From Alicyclobacillus shizuokensis NBRC 103103 (GTDB taxonomy: Bacteria > Bacillota > Bacilli > Alicyclobacillales > Alicyclobacillaceae): a stretch of 64,000 bases of DNA. The DNA is taken from positions 86,288 to 150,287 of the forward strand of contig NZ_BCQV01000002.1 in NCBI RefSeq assembly GCF_001552255.1. Reading direction: 5' to 3'. The position numbers were made by a program, and so were the translations under genes. Under the pieces are notes generated by a model, which worked only from the letters and a program-made list of their open reading frames with translations, searched no databases and was not told the DNA's origin. Below are positions 61,093 through 64,000 of this stretch, piece after piece; the first letter of the stretch is position 1, and every line of letters begins with the position of its first letter.

Positions 61093-62613
61093 TTAAATCT
61101 GTATATCGATTCTTTCTTCTTTATTCCCGGTGACTTCTACGTATAGTGATTTTGCGGGATATCCTGGCGATGTAATCATCAAACCATATTTTCCGGTTGG
61201 AAGTTCTGTAAATCGAAACTCACCATGCTCGTCGACTGAGACGATTTGCAACGTTACCCAAGATATATCCATTAAATGAGCGGTTCCTCGCGTTATCTGT
61301 TCTCCTTCAGAGGTGGTCACGCGACCGACAATTGTTCCATTCGAGTCGCATAAAATCTTTACTCCTTTCCATTTACTGATGAGCGGCTCTAGAAACTCTG
61401 CATCTGGAATCGAATGATCTTTCGATGTATTCCTGTCATGCCTTAGAGCTTGGCGATAAACCTTCAAAGTCTCGGAGACCATTCTCGTTACGGACCAATG
61501 TTTGATGGCCCACCTTCTCGCTGACAGTCCAATTTTGGATCGTTGGCTGGGCAAATTCAGTAAGTGAGCCAATACATCAGCCAACTCCATACTGTTCCCA
61601 GGCTCAACAAGCCATCCAGTCTTCTCTGACTCAATCATTTCCGGAATGCCGCCTACTCGACTAGCAACAATTGGCTTGCCCGCCAGCTGTGCTTCCATCA
61701 CAGCAAACGGGAGTGTGTCATGAAGAGTCGGCAAGACAACAACATCAGATTGCACGAGTAGGTTGGGGACATCGTTCCGATTGCCCAAAAAGTATACGAA
61801 TTGTTCCAGTCCCTTGACTCGACAGAGTGACTCCAAACTGCTTCTCAGCACACCATCTCCGACAATCCAACAACGAAATCTATATCCTTGAAGTTTTAGC
61901 CTATATAATGCGTCAAATAGAGTAGCATGACCTTTGATTGGTACCAAGCGAGCAGGACAAACAATCAGCGGTATATCGTCATCATCGAATGTTTTTGATG
62001 TCTGATCAAAGGTAAGACGAGTCCCATAGGGAATCACATGCGCATTGTTTATTGGAACATGCAGCCCGTCAAATGTATTTCGCAGCCAAGTACACGGAAA
62101 AATGATGGCGTCCGCTGCCTTAGCACTCTCGGCTTCCTCGTGAATAACATATTCCATCTCCAATGGGTGCTTGGAAGGTTGATTTACATACCATTCATGC
62201 GATTTCACATTATGATACGTCACGACTAAGGGGATGTCGGAAGGCTTGACCCGGTATAGGCACCGAGCTGACAGAATGTCCTGTGCATGAATCAGATCAT
62301 AATCCCCTAGTTGGAACTGTCGCAAAGCCAGTTCGACGGAATACCGCTCAATCTCTCGCCAGCGCACCCAGTTCGTCGCATGTGGAAAGTATTCATCAAA
62401 ATAGCTATTCACTATCGGTTTAACCTGTTCTCGCATTGCTTGTTTATTTACTCGGTGCCCTGAGGAATGATATATTTCGCAGAGCCCTGGAGCATGTGCC
62501 ACTAAATCTACTTGGTGTCCTTGGTGTTCGAGTTCTTCCTTCAATCCTTTGATATACGTAGATCGTCCACCGACTCTCGGATAAGCTGAATACGTAGCGA
62601 TTAAGATTTTCAT
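61093..62613 (-). CDS. Glycosyltransferase (GT4-like) with C-terminal beta-sandwich domain
   Basis: A 506-residue protein. Residues 1-390 are a GT-B glycosyltransferase of family 4 type: MKILIATYSAYPRVGGRST, the donor-site region CPARLVPIKGHATL and the EX7E-like VMEAQLAGKPIVASRVGGIP. Residues about 415-506 (GTIVGRVTTSEGEQITRG to YGLMITSPGYPAKS) look like a carboxypeptidase regulatory-like beta-sandwich. The acceptor sugar is unknown. Base composition is AT-richer than the arg region, which with the adjacent pseudogene and IS element suggests a transferred segment. ATG with AAAGGAG. Confidence 0.85.
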   Translation of the reverse strand: MKILIATYSAYPRVGGRSTYIKGLKEELEHQGHQVDLVAHAPGLCEIYHSSGHRVNKQAMREQVKPIVNSYFDEYFPHATNWVRWREIERYSVELALRQFQLGDYDLIHAQDILSARCLYRVKPSDIPLVVTYHNVKSHEWYVNQPSKHPLEMEYVIHEEAESAKAADAIIFPCTWLRNTFDGLHVPINNAHVIPYGTRLTFDQTSKTFDDDDIPLIVCPARLVPIKGHATLFDALYRLKLQGYRFRCWIVGDGVLRSSLESLCRVKGLEQFVYFLGNRNDVPNLLVQSDVVVLPTLHDTLPFAVMEAQLAGKPIVASRVGGIPEMIESEKTGWLVEPGNSMELADVLAHLLNLPSQRSKIGLSARRWAIKHWSVTRMVSETLKVYRQALRHDRNTSKDHSIPDAEFLEPLISKWKGVKILCDSNGTIVGRVTTSEGEQITRGTAHLMDISWVTLQIVSVDEHGEFRFTELPTGKYGLMITSPGYPAKSLYVEVTGNKEERIDIQI

Positions 62614-62879
62614 GCATATTCGACTCCTTTCGAAACACGGGTGGCAAAGGTACATGAAATCATTAAGTTACCGTATGCAAACGGAGACATGCTCGGTAGG
62701 TACAGGCGTTTAGGATTCGCGTCTTTCTAAGCCGCCAAATGCTGCGAACGGGCTCCGCCCGTTTGTTTTCCGCAGCATTCGAATGAAAAAATCATATAAA
62801 TGTGACACATCGACGATTGGTCTTGAGTCAATGACCCCCATGCCGCACACGGCATCACAATCTATGAAAATGAGGGTTA
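62614..62879. other. Intergenic region between the glycosyltransferase and the IS element
   Basis: About 265 bp. Apart from the inverted repeat listed separately, no ORF with a ribosome binding site and no promoter pair was found. The right part is presumed to flank the IS110-type element, whose left end cannot be placed exactly. Confidence 0.45.
62738..62779. repeat. Nested perfect inverted repeat
   Basis: AATGCTGCG pairs with CGCAGCATT around an inner perfect hairpin AACGGGC-TCC-GCCCGTT. A short T-rich stretch separates the arms on one side. It could be a terminator, a REP-like element or the end of a mobile element. Confidence 0.7.
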
Positions 62880-62889
62880 GCGAGCTACC

Positions 62890-63076
62890 ATGTTGCTAGA
62901 CAGTCACAGGGATCTCGTTCCACTCTGGTACCACGAGTCCGTTCAATAGACGGGGCTGGGCGGCCTAGAGCACCACGATTTGTCGCTCCCGTTGCCGGGA
63001 AGCACGTACGGTAGAATTTCCATTGCATCGGTCGCCTTGTGGCTGTGATTCTCTTTTCAATGGGGAGTGGCAGCAT
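62890..63076 (+). ncRNA. Candidate bridge RNA region of the IS110-type element
   Basis: About 190 nt of noncoding, GC-rich sequence directly before the transposase start. In IS110-family elements such as IS621 a structured bridge RNA with target- and donor-binding loops is encoded here. I saw short possible stems (for example around 62957-62975) but did not derive a fold, so this rests on position and length. Confidence 0.4.
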
Positions 63077-64000
63077 ATGCAGGTTGTACATGAGCGATGC
63101 TGCGGACTGGATGTCCACAAGAAGAAAGTGGTCGGTTGTATCATTACGCCGGAAACAAAGGAGGTTCGGACGTTCGGAACGATGACCGATGACTTTTAGT
63201 CCCTAACGGAGTGGATTCTCGGTCACGGATGTACGCAGGTAGCGATGGAGAGTACGGGTGTCTTTTGGAAACCGATCTTCAACCTGCTTGAGGACAAGAA
63301 CCTCGAGGTACTTGTGGTCAACGCCCAACATATCAAGCAGGTTCCTAGCCGGAAGACGGATGTGCGGGACGCTGAATGGATAGCAGATCTGTTGCGCCAT
63401 GGCCTGCTCAAGGGAAGTTATATCCCCGACCGCAACCAGCGTGAACTGCGGGAGTTGGTGCGTTACCGCAAGTCCCTTATCCGGGAACGGTCCAATGAGG
63501 TCAACCGTCTGCAGAAAGTCCTTGAAGGGGCCAATATCAAACTGGCGTCGGTGGCCAGCAACGTTGTTGGCGTATCCGGGCGGGCCATCCTCAATGAACT
63601 GGTTGGCGGCAACACGGATGAATTACGGCTCAAGGAACTGGTGAAGGGGCGCCTGCGGAGCAAGACCGTCGAATTGGAACGGGCATTGCGTGGTGTTGTG
63701 CGCCCACACCAGCGGATGATGCTGGCTGTACAGCTTCGGCACATCGACTACCTTGATGAGTTGATCGAAGAGGTCAGTGCTGAAATCGATCGGCGAATGC
63801 GCCCTTTTGAAGAGGACCTCCGGAGAATCGAGACGATACCCGGGATTGGTGAGCGGACAGCAGAATTGATACTGGCGGAGATTGGAACGAACATGAGCCG
63901 GTTCCCGAGTGCGGAGCACTTGGCGTCCTGGGCCGGGATGTGCCCAGGCAATAACGAAAGTGCAGGGAAACGACGAAGTGGCAAGACCCGCAAGGGGGAT
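63077..64000 (+). pseudogene. IS110-family transposase interrupted by an amber codon (partial)
   Basis: The frame runs from ATG (GGGGAG upstream) to the window edge, with one TAG at 63197-63199 as codon 41. Before it: CGLDVHKKKVVGCI with the first catalytic Asp. After it: VAMESTGVFWKPIF (Glu) and KTDVRDAEWIADLL (two Asp), completing the DEDD RuvC-like site, then a helical region and PGIGERTAELILAEIG, the start of the Tnp20 domain with its Ser expected beyond the window. One nonsense change is the only damage seen. Confidence 0.85.

Larger units (their letters stand above)
62880..64000 (+). mobile_element. IS110-family insertion sequence (partial, right end beyond the window)
   Basis: Defined by an IS110-type DEDD transposase frame from 63077 and a noncoding 5' region of about 190 nt. 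IS110 elements often lack terminal inverted repeats, so the left boundary given is a guess. The element is cut by the window edge. Confidence 0.8.

Overview
The window reads as chromosomal DNA of a moderately GC-rich, endospore-forming Firmicute (Bacillales, most likely Alicyclobacillaceae-like; this placement is inference). Supporting genes are the dcw cluster in Bacillus order with spoVD and a spoVE/ftsW-type gene, a meso-DAP-type murE, bshC (bacillithiol), an RsfA-type prespore regulator, an orphan Ger(x)C lipoprotein, NifZ/ThiI, GapB, YlbF and IDEAL-domain proteins. No rRNA or CRISPR array was seen.

Layout. 1-10,860 (minus strand): mraZ-rsmH-ftsL-pbpB-spoVD-murE-mraY-murD-ftsW/spoVE, the last running off the left edge. 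Four 10-bp direct repeats before mraZ form a MraZ operator. 10,870-15,110: bshC and three plus-strand genes (membrane protein, short-chain dehydrogenase, small basic protein). 15,115-23,180: minus-strand gerC-like, rsfA-like, thiI, nifZ, gapB, a MidA-like methyltransferase followed by a 28-residue membrane peptide, and clpP behind a CtsR-box promoter. 23,270-32,650: small Bacillales-type genes, an ABC exporter, a yybP-ykoY (manganese) riboswitch with terminator ahead of a TerC-family gene, a glycosidase-like TIM-barrel gene and a VOC pseudogene. 32,770-33,160: three tRNAs with promoter and terminator.

33,240-52,400 is amino-acid biosynthesis: HAD hydrolase, serC, serA, fdhD, lysC, argH, argG, argF, the glutamate synthase large subunit, a short ArgA-type N-acetylglutamate synthase, then argD, argB and argC. 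I find paired ArgR-type boxes, cores exactly 20 bp apart, before argF, between gltB and argA, and before argC. This would place glutamate supply, acetylglutamate formation and both halves of arginine synthesis under one repressor. No argJ is present.

52,400-64,000: small genes and decayed genes (GNAT, MFS), tRNA-Arg(CCG), and a trpG-trpE pair whose leader carries evenly spaced GAG triplets, a terminator, and more GAG triplets over the ribosome binding site, as in TRAP control. A nine-tRNA operon follows, then mscL with an added zinc ribbon, a flavoprotein, and a glycosyltransferase fused to a beta-sandwich-like tail. At the right edge is an IS110-family element whose transposase reads through except for one amber codon, preceded by about 190 nt of noncoding DNA where a bridge RNA would be expected.
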